Under the pieces are notes generated by a model that was given only the letters and a program-made list of their open reading frames with translations, did not search any database and was not told the DNA's origin. A stretch of DNA of 64,000 nt from Longitalea luteola (GTDB lineage Bacteria; Bacteroidota; Bacteroidia; Chitinophagales; Chitinophagaceae). This document shows, piece after piece, positions 8,303 to 17,989 of this stretch. Position 1 is the stretch's first letter. Every line of letters begins with the position of its first letter. The stretch is from positions 372,001 through 436,000 of the forward strand of contig NZ_JAFIQX010000003.1 of assembly GCF_017356035.1 (NCBI RefSeq). Reading direction: 5' to 3'. The position numbers and the translations under genes were made by a program.

Positions 8303-8697
8303 ATTTCTGATTTTGGGATTTACGATTTCGAGATTTACCGCACGTTTCGAATAAGAAGAATCTCAAAATCCCGAAATCGGAGATCAGAAATGTCACCCCA
8401 GTGTTTGAACGGCAGAAGGTTTTGAGATTGAGGAATCACGCAAATGATCGCGAGGGTTAAATCCAAAGAAATCTCAAAATCTCAAAATCTCAAAATCTCG
8501 AAATCTCGAAATCCCGAAATCCCGAAATCAGAAATCAGAAATCAGAAATGTCACCCCAGTGTTTGAACGGCAGAAGGTTTTGAGATTGAGGAATCACGCA
8601 AATGATCGCGAGGGTTAAATCCAAAGAAATCTCGAAATCTCAAAATCTCGAAATCCCGAAATCCCGAAATCCCGAAATCAGAAATCCTTTTGACATC
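8303..8697. repeat. Octamer array with a 158-bp tandem duplication
   Basis: This stretch fills the gap between the channel and adaptor genes. It is mainly 8-bp units of the form TCYCRAAA. Embedded in it is a 158-bp direct duplication (8383-8540 and 8541-8697) carrying a unique core from TGTCACCCCAGTG to GAGGGTTAAATCC. The two cores look identical by eye; the octamer parts differ by substitutions, so the duplication is recent. No gene is credible here. Confidence 0.85.
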
Positions 8698-8713
8698 AAT
8701 AAAATCTTCCAAG

Positions 8714-9760
8714 ATGAAACGCATATTTCTATTGATCCCCATAGCAGCGATTGTCTTATCAGCCTGCAATGGCGGTTCAGAGGCAGCCAGCATCACCGAT
8801 GAAGCCATTGCCGTAAAGCTACAGCCGGTTACTACAACCCGTTATGCGCCGGTATTGAAATATTCAGGCGCTATGGCCTCTACTGCGGAGGCCAGGTTAT
8901 CGTTCAAGATAGGCGGCATTATTTCAAAAATATATGTAAAGGAGGGCGATCATGTAGTAAAAGGACAGCTGCTGGCAACACTCGATCTTACAGAGATCAA
9001 TGCCCAGGTGCAACAGGCTGCGCAGGGCGTTGAAAAAGTACAACGCGATGTGAACCGCGTAAAGAACCTGTACAGCGATACGGTAGCCACGCTGGAGCAG
9101 CTGCAGAATGCCAACACGCAGTTACAGGTAGCAGAAGAAAATTTGCGCATTGCCCGCTTCAATCAACAATATGCGCAGATACGCGCTACCGAAAGCGGCA
9201 TTATTCTCAAAAAAATGATGAATGAAGGAGAACTGGCCAATCCCGGATCACCGGTGTTCGAGTTCAATGGCACAGCCGGTAATGACTGGGTGATCCGTTT
9301 TGGCGTTTCTGATAAAGATTGGGCGGTATTGAAAAAAGGTGATAAAGCTTCTGTAGAAATAGACGCTTATCCCAACAGAACTTTTACCGGTATTGTCACC
9401 GAAATAGCCCAGGGCGCCGACATCGCCAGCGGTACTTATGAAATTGAAGTGAAAGTATTGCCGGGCGGGGCCCGCTTTGCCGCCGGTTTATTTGCAACCG
9501 TGCGCCTGCAGCCTGCCGCTGAACAAACGGTAACCCTGGTGCCGGTAGAAGCCATTGCTGAGGCCAATAACAAAACAGGGTATGTATATACGGTAAATGC
9601 GGATGGTAAGTCCGTCACCAAAAACCTGGTGACCATTGCATTCCTTGAAAACAATAAAGCGGCGATCGTAAGCGGGCTCGACAGTGCAAAGGAAGTGATC
9701 ACGGAGGGAGTAGGATATCTTACCGATAAGTCATTGGTTAAAGTCATATCCCGGCCCTGA
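8714..9760 (+). CDS. RND efflux periplasmic adaptor (membrane fusion lipoprotein)
   Basis: This 348-residue HlyD/AcrA-type adaptor bridges the RND pump and the TolC channel across the periplasm. I chose the ATG at 8714, which gives the lipoprotein signal MKRIFLLIPIAAIVLSAC (Cys 18), over an upstream in-frame start in the repeat array. The order is membrane anchor, beta-barrel strand, lipoyl-like half motif (KIGGIISKIYVKEGDHVVKG), a short alpha-hairpin (VQQAAQGVEKVQRDVNRVKNLY...), the second lipoyl half (IRATESGIILKKMMNEGE) and a C-terminal beta-barrel and membrane-proximal domain. The hairpin is short, as in CusB/MexA-like adaptors. The RND permease gene follows after 166 bp. Confidence 0.9.
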   Translation: MKRIFLLIPIAAIVLSACNGGSEAASITDEAIAVKLQPVTTTRYAPVLKYSGAMASTAEARLSFKIGGIISKIYVKEGDHVVKGQLLATLDLTEINAQVQQAAQGVEKVQRDVNRVKNLYSDTVATLEQLQNANTQLQVAEENLRIARFNQQYAQIRATESGIILKKMMNEGELANPGSPVFEFNGTAGNDWVIRFGVSDKDWAVLKKGDKASVEIDAYPNRTFTGIVTEIAQGADIASGTYEIEVKVLPGGARFAAGLFATVRLQPAAEQTVTLVPVEAIAEANNKTGYVYTVNADGKSVTKNLVTIAFLENNKAAIVSGLDSAKEVITEGVGYLTDKSLVKVISRP

Positions 9761-9766
9761 AAAAAG

Positions 9767-9896
9767 GCTGCCGGTTACCGGGTACCAGTTGCCGGTTACC
9801 GGAATGCTCATAATAAGGACGTTTGCGTTCAGGTTCCGAGTTCAGCGCCTGCCTGCCGGCAGGCAGGTTAAGCGTTCCGCGTTCAACGTTCATTAA
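9767..9896. repeat. Heptamers flanking a 20-bp perfect palindrome
   Basis: Five heptamers (GCTGCCG, GTTACCG, GGTACCA, GTTGCCG, GTTACCG) occupy 9767-9801. A perfect 20-bp palindrome made of CCTGCCTGCC and GGCAGGCAGG lies at 9848-9867. GCGTTCC/GCGTTCA/ACGTTCA heptamers follow near 9872-9892. Half copies of the palindrome occur again near 17781 and 17842. Confidence 0.7.
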
Positions 9897-9926
9897 GCGG
9901 TTTTCAAAAATTCAAATCAGGCTGTT

Positions 9927-12900
9927 ATGAAAATAACTGATTTCTCCGTAAAAAATTATCAGTTCACACTCATCGTGTTTGTGATGCTGATCGCTATAGG
10001 CATTAATTCGTTGCTCAACATGCCGCGGGGCGAAGATCCCGATTTTGCAGCGCCACAGTTCAGCGTAGTGGTGGTTTATCCCGGTACCAGTCCGAAAGAT
10101 ATGGAAGAGCTGGTCGTTGATCCGGTAGAAAAAAGAATGAATGAGCTGGATGATATCAAACGTGTCATCAGTCGTATAGACGATGGACTGGCAGTGATCC
10201 AGGTGGAGTTCAAATACGAAATGGATCCTGATAAAAAATACCAGGATGTGGTTCGTGAAATGGATGCTCTTCGTAATGAATTGCCAAAGGATATCCTGGA
10301 CATTGATATCTTAAAATTCAATCCCTCCGACGTAAACATTTTACAAATAGCACTGCTCAGTGAAACCGCGCCCTATAAAGACCTGGAAGAATGGAGCAGG
10401 AAATTGAAGGAGCGGCTCGAGAAAATTAAAACATTAAAGAACGTCGATAACTGGGCCTACCCTCAGCAACAGGTACGGGTATCACTGCAGTTGGAAAAGC
10501 TCGCGCAGTATAATGTTCCGCTGAATAAAGTATTGGGTGCTATTCAGAGCGAAAATGTGAATATCCCCGGCGGCAGTATTGAAATGGGGGAGAAGAAATT
10601 CAACATTAAAACCAGTGGGGATTATAAAAGTATTGAAGAGATCAGGAACACCATCGTAAGCAATGTGAATGGAAAGCTGGTGTATGTGAAAGATATTGCG
10701 CAGGTAGATTTTAATTATGAAGAGCAAACGTATATCGCCCGGTTAAATGGCAAACGTGGTGTGTTTGTAACGGCGAGCCGTAAAATGGGCACCAACATCT
10801 TTGCTGTTGAAAAAGAAATAAAGCCCATCCTGGAACAGTTCCGGAAAGAGCTTCCGAAAAACATTACCTACGAACAAAGTTTCGATAATGCAGAAAGCGT
10901 TCGTACGCGGCTGGGCGGCTTTACCCGGGATTTTGCCATTGCCATTTTCCTCGTGTTGCTCACCTTGTTGCCATTGGGCCTGCGGGCATCGATCGTAGTA
11001 ATGATCTCTATACCGCTGTCGCTGGCTATCGGACTTTTCCTGCTCGATATGTTTGGTATCACCATTAACCAGTTGAGCATTGTAGGTATGGTAGTAGCTT
11101 TGGGTTTGCTGGTAGATGATAGTATTGTGGTGGTGGAAAATATAGAACGCTATTTGCGCATGGGCTATAGCCGGCGGGATGCGGCCATGTTGGCCACCAA
11201 ACAGATCGGGCTGGCTGTGATCGGATGTACGATTACCCTCATATTCGCCTTTTTGCCGCTGATGTTCCTGCCTGAAGGCGCCGGCGATTTCATTCGCAGT
11301 TTACCGGCGGCGGTCGTTACTACTGTACTGGCATCCTTGTTTGTTTCGCTTACGATCGTGCCGTTCCTTTCGAGCCGCATATTAAGCAATCATGAAAATC
11401 CGGATGGTAATATTTTCCTGCGCGGATTAAAAAAATTCATTGGCGGTTCCTATCGCCGTTTATTGAACAGCGCCATTAACCGTCCGGTAACCACACTGTT
11501 GGTAGCACTGGCCATATTCGTAGGATCGCTGGCATTGGTACCGGTGGTTGGCTTCAGTGTTTTCCCGCCATCTGAAAAACCCATGTTCCTGATCAATATT
11601 GAAACGCCTTTAGGAACCAGTTTGCAGGCCACCAACCAGGTAGCGCGTTATGTAGAAAAAGAGATCAGCAATATTCCCGATCTGAAGAACTATGCTACCA
11701 ATGTGGGCCGGGGCAATCCACGCATATATTACAATGTGGTACCGCAAAATGAAGTAAGTAACTATGCCCAGTTATTTGTACAGTTGAAAGAAACGCCACC
11801 GGCAGAAAAAAGGAAACTGATAGATGAGTTGCGGGTTAGATTTAAAAATTATCCCAATGCAAAAATAGAAGTTAAGGACTTTGAACAGGGACCACCGGTA
11901 GAAGCGCCCATTGCCATCCGGCTGTTTAGTGAAGACCTGGATACCTTACGCAGCCTGGCCTTTAAAGTAGAAGCACTGTTGAAGAAAACACCTGGTACAA
12001 TTTATGTGAACAATGAGCTCACCACACTGAAGACCGATCTGCGCGTTAAGGTAAATAAAGAAAAGGCCGGCCTGCTGGGCGTGCCGGTGAATGAGATCGA
12101 CCGGACTATTCGTATGGCGGTTGCCGGACTGAACATTGGCACATTCAGAAAAGAAAATGGCGACGAATACAATATTACGGTTACCCTGCCGCGTAAAGAG
12201 CGGCCTACTTTTGACGCGTTCAGCAAGGTGTACGTGAACAGTGTTACGGGCGCTTCTATTCCCCTGAACCAACTGGCCGATATCCGTTTTGAAACATCGC
12301 CGGTTACTATTAAACATTACAATAAAGACCGGTATACAGTGACCACCGCTTTTGTGCAAAGCGGCTTTAATACCGGTAAATTGACCGAGGGCATATTGAA
12401 GCAACTGGATACTATGCATTTTCCACCCAATTCGCATTATGTGGCAGCCGGTGAAGTAGAGGCCAGTCAGGAAAGTTTTGGCGGACTGGGCACTATCGTA
12501 CTTATTACCATCTTCGGTATTTTGGGTACGCTAATCCTGGAGTTCAAAACTTTTCGTGGAACACTCATTGTGCTTTCAGTAATTCCGCTGGGCATTATCG
12601 GCGCCGTGCTCATGTTGCTGGCTACCGGCAATACCTTCTCTTTTGTTGCTGTCATTGGGTTAATAGCTTTGATCGGAATTGAAGTAAAAAACTCAATTTT
12701 ACTGGTTGATTATACCGATCAGCTTCGCAAACAGGGAATGAGTCTCGACAAAGCCATCCAGGAGGCGGGTGAAACGCGATTTGTGCCCATCATTTTAACC
12801 ACATTGACAGCTATCGGTGGATTGCTGCCGCTGGTGCTTGAAAACAATCCGTTGTATTCTCCACTTGCTTTGGTGATCATCGGCGGCCTGATCAGTTCTA

Positions 12901-12965
12901 CTTTACTGACCAGGATCGTTACGCCGGTGCTCTATAAATTACTGGCCCCGAAGATAAGTGAGTAA
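9927..12965 (+). CDS. RND efflux transporter permease
   Basis: This 1012-residue inner-membrane proton/drug antiporter of the AcrB superfamily is close in style to the ACR_tran permeases of Bacteroidota. It shows the family's duplicated layout: TM1 at the N-terminus (YQFTLIVFVMLIAIGINSLL), a large periplasmic loop, TM2-6, then TM7 and a second loop, ending in TM8-12. TM4 carries VALGLLVDDSIVVVENIER, the proton-relay segment with two aspartates, and the matching segment of the second half is LIALIGIEVKNSILLVDYTDQLRKQG. It ends the efflux cluster; eight 7-bp repeats follow soon after its stop. The substrate cannot be told from sequence; the TetR ligand is probably a substrate. Confidence 0.94.
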   Translation: MKITDFSVKNYQFTLIVFVMLIAIGINSLLNMPRGEDPDFAAPQFSVVVVYPGTSPKDMEELVVDPVEKRMNELDDIKRVISRIDDGLAVIQVEFKYEMDPDKKYQDVVREMDALRNELPKDILDIDILKFNPSDVNILQIALLSETAPYKDLEEWSRKLKERLEKIKTLKNVDNWAYPQQQVRVSLQLEKLAQYNVPLNKVLGAIQSENVNIPGGSIEMGEKKFNIKTSGDYKSIEEIRNTIVSNVNGKLVYVKDIAQVDFNYEEQTYIARLNGKRGVFVTASRKMGTNIFAVEKEIKPILEQFRKELPKNITYEQSFDNAESVRTRLGGFTRDFAIAIFLVLLTLLPLGLRASIVVMISIPLSLAIGLFLLDMFGITINQLSIVGMVVALGLLVDDSIVVVENIERYLRMGYSRRDAAMLATKQIGLAVIGCTITLIFAFLPLMFLPEGAGDFIRSLPAAVVTTVLASLFVSLTIVPFLSSRILSNHENPDGNIFLRGLKKFIGGSYRRLLNSAINRPVTTLLVALAIFVGSLALVPVVGFSVFPPSEKPMFLINIETPLGTSLQATNQVARYVEKEISNIPDLKNYATNVGRGNPRIYYNVVPQNEVSNYAQLFVQLKETPPAEKRKLIDELRVRFKNYPNAKIEVKDFEQGPPVEAPIAIRLFSEDLDTLRSLAFKVEALLKKTPGTIYVNNELTTLKTDLRVKVNKEKAGLLGVPVNEIDRTIRMAVAGLNIGTFRKENGDEYNITVTLPRKERPTFDAFSKVYVNSVTGASIPLNQLADIRFETSPVTIKHYNKDRYTVTTAFVQSGFNTGKLTEGILKQLDTMHFPPNSHYVAAGEVEASQESFGGLGTIVLITIFGILGTLILEFKTFRGTLIVLSVIPLGIIGAVLMLLATGNTFSFVAVIGLIALIGIEVKNSILLVDYTDQLRKQGMSLDKAIQEAGETRFVPIILTTLTAIGGLLPLVLENNPLYSPLALVIIGGLISSTLLTRIVTPVLYKLLAPKISE

Positions 12966-12979
12966 TTGTCGGAAATTTG

Positions 12980-13035
12980 AAGTCGGAGGTCGGAAGTCAG
13001 AGGTCGGAGGTCGGAAGTCGGAGGTCAGAGGTCGG
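12980..13035. repeat. Array of eight heptamers (AAGTCGG/AGGTCGG type)
   Basis: Eight uninterrupted 7-bp units, variants of ARGTCRG, start 14 bp after the RND permease stop. No coding potential is seen. Confidence 0.85.
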
Positions 13036-13081
13036 AAGGAGGCGCAAGGAAGGTAATTAGATTTAGTTTTGGCGAGCTATT

Positions 13082-13109
13082 CACGATTGACGATTGTCGA
13101 TTGACGATT
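13082..13109. repeat. Array of four heptamers (GACGATT type)
   Basis: CACGATT, GACGATT, GTCGATT, GACGATT in tandem. The same word family returns at 48276-48352, after the second SusD gene. Confidence 0.8.
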
Positions 13110-13178
13110 CAAATCATTTAATAATAAACGAGATCCACTTAATCCAGAACAACATTTATTTATAGAACCATTTTATTT

Positions 13179-14111
13179 ATGAACATCCATACCATCTTTG
13201 GCGCCGGCGGCGCTGTGGCCGATCAGTTAGTTCCTATATTATTAAGTAATAAAGAAAGCGTGCGATTGGTATCAAGGACTGCGAAAGCGATCCCTGGTGT
13301 TGCAACCGTTGCAGCAGATGCTACCAACTACCAGCAGACGCTGAATGCTATAAAAGGTTCATCCATCGTGTACCTGTTGATAGGGCTGCCCTACGATAGC
13401 CGCATCTGGGCGGCACAATGGCCGGTGATCATGACCAATGTCATCAATGCCTGCAAGGAAACCGGGGCCAGGCTTATTTTCTTCGATAACGTGTACATGT
13501 ACGGGAAAGTGAACGGCTGGATGACGGAAGCAACGCCTTTCAACCCCTGCAGTAAAAAAGGTGAAATAAGGGCCGCCATTGCCAATCAACTGCTGCAGGA
13601 AACCAGGGCAGGCAACCTGCAGGCAATGATTGCCCGGAGCGCAGATTTTTATGGTCCAATCGGGTTCAAGACCAGTGTGCCGAACCTGCTGGTGATCCAG
13701 AACCTGTTGAAAGGAAAGAAAGCGCAATGGCTTGGTGACGCCGATCAACCACATTCTATTACGTATGTACCGGATGCCGCCAAAGCGTTGTACCTGCTGG
13801 CCAACCGGCCCGATGCGTTCAATCAAACCTGGCATTTGCCAACAGCCAGTGAGCTTATCACCGGCCGGCAATTTGTGCAACAGGCTGCTGCGTTGATGCA
13901 AAAGCCGGATGGGGTGTCAGTAATTCCAAACTGGATGCTCGGGTTGGCGGGATTGTTTAACCGTACCATGAAGGAGTTAGTCGAAATGAATTACCAGAAT
14001 GAACATCCCTACCTTTTCAGTTCTGATAAATTCAATAAAGCATTTGGGTTCACGCCAACTTCCTATGCTGAGGGGATTAAAGAAACTGTGCAATGGGCGT
14101 TGGTTAATTAG
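13179..14111 (+). CDS. NAD(P)-dependent epimerase/dehydratase-like (atypical SDR)
   Basis: This 310-residue cytoplasmic protein has a Rossmann fold. It opens with MNIHTIFGAGGAVADQLV, a modified glycine-rich nucleotide-binding loop, and has a YMYGKVNG segment where extended SDRs keep the catalytic Tyr-x-x-x-Lys; the expected lysine follows as Y-G-K rather than in strict YxxxK spacing, so catalysis is uncertain. A PDAAKALYLLANRP segment matches the C-terminal substrate part of NmrA/epimerase-like proteins. A role in sugar-nucleotide or quinone-type reduction is possible but unproven. It stands alone between repeat tracts, downstream of the efflux genes but with its own leader. Confidence 0.75.
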   Translation: MNIHTIFGAGGAVADQLVPILLSNKESVRLVSRTAKAIPGVATVAADATNYQQTLNAIKGSSIVYLLIGLPYDSRIWAAQWPVIMTNVINACKETGARLIFFDNVYMYGKVNGWMTEATPFNPCSKKGEIRAAIANQLLQETRAGNLQAMIARSADFYGPIGFKTSVPNLLVIQNLLKGKKAQWLGDADQPHSITYVPDAAKALYLLANRPDAFNQTWHLPTASELITGRQFVQQAAALMQKPDGVSVIPNWMLGLAGLFNRTMKELVEMNYQNEHPYLFSSDKFNKAFGFTPTSYAEGIKETVQWALVN

Positions 14112-14141
14112 CAAATGTGCAAATGTGAAAAGGCGGCACAA

Positions 14142-14169
14142 GGCTGAAGGCTCAGGGCTGAAGGCTCAA
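14142..14169. repeat. Array of four heptamers (GGCTGAA/GGCTCAG type)
   Basis: Four tandem 7-bp units between two convergent genes. A short CTCCCTTT-AGGGGG inverted repeat follows directly and could help terminate transcription. Confidence 0.75.
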
Positions 14170-14193
14170 GGCGCTCCCTTTAGGGGGCTGGGG

Positions 14194-15357
14194 CTAACTC
14201 ACCATGGGATGCGGCTTGAACGGCCGTGTTCGATCGAACTGGTACCGGTACGTGGTTAACACCCGGCTGCGGAAAGTATCACCGAGGCCGGCGGCTACGT
14301 TCAACATCTTGGGGTTGAAGTCGCCGATCCATTGCATTTCATACTCGGTGTAAGGCGTTTGCCATTGGATCACCTTGCCCGATTCAACGATCATATAGGC
14401 ATCGATCCCCTTGCCCTGGAACTCAGGCACAATTCCAAATACCAGGCCCGTGCATTTTTTGCAGGGCTTGGTCTTTTTGATCCAGAGAAATTTCAATTTA
14501 TGGTACCAGCTGAACTGGCCATCCAGGTATTTGAACCATTGGTTAAGGTCGGGCAGGTTGATGAACATGGCGATCGGCTGCTCCTTATGATAAGTAAACC
14601 AGATGATGCGCTCGTCCATCACCGGCTTCATTTTTTTGAACATCAGCAGCACCTGGTCTTTCTTTAATTCTTTTAACCCGCCGTGACCGGCCCAGGCTTT
14701 GTTATATATATAAGCAAAGTCGTTCGCGAATTTTCCGAGCTCTTTTTTATTGATGGGAATACACCGGTAATCGGGGGTGGCATAATGGGCATGCCGTTCA
14801 TGCAGTTTGTCGCTCAGCTTTTTCTTGGGGTCTAACCCAAAACAGATCTGGTTGAAGAAGGGCCGGAACCCATAGGTTTCGAATAACTCGCGATAGTAGG
14901 GCGGGTTATAGTTCATGCAATAGAGCGGTTCCTGAAAGCCTTCAGTTACCAGTCCCCACCAGCGGTCGCGTTCCCCAAAATTAATGGGGCCGTCCATAGC
15001 TTCCACGCCGCGTTGCATGAGCCAGTGTTTGGCAACATCGAACAGCATATCAGCGGCTGCCTGGTCATTGATACAATCGAAAAAGCCAATGCCGCCCACC
15101 GGAAATTCATCGCCCTTGTTCTTATATTTCCTGTTTATAAAAGCGGCAATGCGGCCGATGCATTTGTTATCAGCATTATATAATACCCACCGGATACATT
15201 CGCCGTGCCGGAAACTTTTGTTTTTTTCTGGATTGAACACTTCTTCCACATCCTTATCGAGGGGGCGGATGTAATTGGGGTTGGACTTATTTAGTTCAAC
15301 ATTTACCCTAATGAAATCTCTGGCTGTACCTGATGTGCTTACTTCAATTAATTGCAT
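14194..15357 (-). CDS. Conserved GNAT-like protein of unknown function
   Basis: This 387-residue cytoplasmic protein starts at the ATG complementary to 15355-15357 (MQLIEVSTSGTARDFIRVNVEL). Longer in-frame versions would translate octamer and heptamer repeats into low-complexity Leu/Pro/Cys sequence and are rejected. It resembles the large Bacteroidota proteins annotated as GNAT-like: a first half with GRIAAFINRKYKN...VGGIGFFDCIND and a later FGIVPEFQGKGIDAYMI, which looks like an acetyl-CoA-loop region (Q-G-K-G). A twin-cysteine KPCKKCTG lies just before that loop. The substrate is unknown. It is transcribed away from atpD. Confidence 0.65.
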   Translation of the reverse strand: MQLIEVSTSGTARDFIRVNVELNKSNPNYIRPLDKDVEEVFNPEKNKSFRHGECIRWVLYNADNKCIGRIAAFINRKYKNKGDEFPVGGIGFFDCINDQAAADMLFDVAKHWLMQRGVEAMDGPINFGERDRWWGLVTEGFQEPLYCMNYNPPYYRELFETYGFRPFFNQICFGLDPKKKLSDKLHERHAHYATPDYRCIPINKKELGKFANDFAYIYNKAWAGHGGLKELKKDQVLLMFKKMKPVMDERIIWFTYHKEQPIAMFINLPDLNQWFKYLDGQFSWYHKLKFLWIKKTKPCKKCTGLVFGIVPEFQGKGIDAYMIVESGKVIQWQTPYTEYEMQWIGDFNPKMLNVAAGLGDTFRSRVLTTYRYQFDRTRPFKPHPMVS

Positions 15358-15425
15358 GTTCGGATATAAGGATATCGCAGTGTCCGTTTTGAAAGTACAA
15401 ATAAAACGAAAAAGCGCTAATGAAA

Positions 15426-15603
15426 GGCAAAAAGGCAGCGAGGCAACAAGGTACAAAGGCAAAAAGGCACAAAGGCAACGAGGCAACAAGGCGTAAATGC
15501 AGGCAAAGTGGCACCCCGCAACCGGCAACCTGTAACTGGCGCCCGGCAACCGGTAACCGGCAACTGACACCCGGTAACCGGCAACCGGCCTCCGGCAACC
15601 GGA
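15426..15603. repeat. Nine octamers followed by twelve heptamers
   Basis: 15426-15497 holds nine GGCAACAA-type octamers in a row, and 15520-15603 holds twelve AACCGGC-type heptamers in a row, separated by 22 bp. They fill most of the gap between the GNAT-like gene and the atpD promoter. It is the clearest case of the two periods side by side. Confidence 0.9.
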
Positions 15604-15646
15604 ATTCTCCCCAAACCGCCATCCCGAGAAAAATCTACGGCTTTAA

Positions 15647-15679
15647 ATTGCCAAATTATCCCTCCATCACTTACCTTTG
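15647..15679 (+). promoter_or_regulatory. atpD promoter
   Basis: ATTG (15647-15650) and TACCTTTG (15672-15679) match the Bacteroidota pattern with 21 bp between. The leader to the atpD ATG would be about 90 nt and A/T-rich. Confidence 0.6.
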
Positions 15680-15745
15680 CAGCCGAAATTAAAAAGGCTG
15701 CTTTGAATTGTAAATAAAGCGTTGAAAATCAAAGTAGTTAATTAA

Positions 15746-17387
<1,642 letters not shown>

Positions 17388-17645
17388 ATGAATTTAGAGA
17401 TATTAACTCCGGAGAAAAAGCTGTTCAGTGGCGAGGTGTACGGCGTTCAACTGCCTGGTATAACCGGCTTGTTTGAAGTGCTTGACAAACATGCTCCGCT
17501 GGTAAGCGCACTGAAGTCTGGCCGGGTAAAAGTGTTAAAAGATAAAAGCAATCACCTGGCTTATTACGATATCCAAAGTGGTTTTGTAGAAGTGCTGAAC
17601 AATAAGACCACCGTTCTGGTAGAAGGCGCTACTTCTGCAGAATAG
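17388..17645 (+). CDS. atpC: F-type ATP synthase subunit epsilon (short form)
   Basis: This 85-residue protein belongs to the F1 central stalk. It begins MNLEILTPEKKLFSGEVYGVQLPG, the first strands of the epsilon beta-sandwich, and ends directly after that domain with VEVLNNKTTVLVEGATSAE. The C-terminal two-helix domain, which inhibits ATP hydrolysis in E. coli and Bacillus, is absent; no frameshift or second piece follows, and short forms are normal in Bacteroidota. It is co-directional with atpD 115 bp upstream and presumably co-transcribed. A strong terminator lies 39 bp after its stop. Confidence 0.93.
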   Translation: MNLEILTPEKKLFSGEVYGVQLPGITGLFEVLDKHAPLVSALKSGRVKVLKDKSNHLAYYDIQSGFVEVLNNKTTVLVEGATSAE

Positions 17646-17683
17646 CCGATATTGACCATCTCTCAGCCAGATCCAACTATATT

Positions 17684-17714
17684 TCCCTCCGGTTCAACCG
17701 GGGGGATTTTTTTT
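17684..17714 (+). terminator. Terminator of atpDC
   Basis: TCCCTCCGGTT pairs with AACCGGGGGGA through a G/C-rich stem, followed by eight T at 17707-17714. This is a classic intrinsic terminator. Confidence 0.9.
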
Positions 17715-17888
17715 ACGCCGCCATCCGGGATGAAGCTGTCTGCCGGCCTTGTTTCGTCCAGGCTTCTCAAAGGCGGCGCAGCAGGCAGGCGTTTAACGCA
17801 ATGCCAGATGAGAAATTAGTTGCCCACAACTGTATGGGTGGGGCAGGCAGGACAGGGAACGTTCCACAGACCCTGTAATATGGCGGGC

Positions 17889-17979
17889 AAAAAAAAACTC
17901 CCGCCAGAAGGCAGGAGATTCTACTGTTGATAGCTAAACACTATGTGTAATGCGCCTCTCTCCGCCAACCGGCGGAGAA
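17889..17979 (-). terminator. Terminator(s) of the sugar transferase gene
   Basis: Two hairpins follow the minus-strand gene that stops at 17990. The first has TCTCCGCC/GGCGGAGA arms at 17959-17978. The second (CTCCTGCC-TTCT-GGCGGGAG, 17898-17917) runs into nine T on the minus strand and is the likely release point. The remaining gap back to 17715 shows only GCAGGCAGG half-palindromes and no gene. Confidence 0.75.
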
Positions 17980-17989
17980 GGTCGGTGAC

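Noticed and set aside
8303-8697. Insertion sequence or MITE
   Set aside because: No transposase, terminal inverted repeats or target-site duplication are visible; the structure is tandem repetition.
15358-15622. N-terminal extensions and Leu/Pro/Cys-rich frames around 15.4-15.6 kb
   Set aside because: They are translations of the octamer and heptamer arrays. The same reasoning removes the extended start of the GNAT-like gene and the frames at 30261-30705 and 23476-23851.
17388-17645. Truncated atpC
   Set aside because: The missing C-terminal helices look like damage at first sight, but short epsilon subunits are normal in Bacteroidota and a proper terminator follows.
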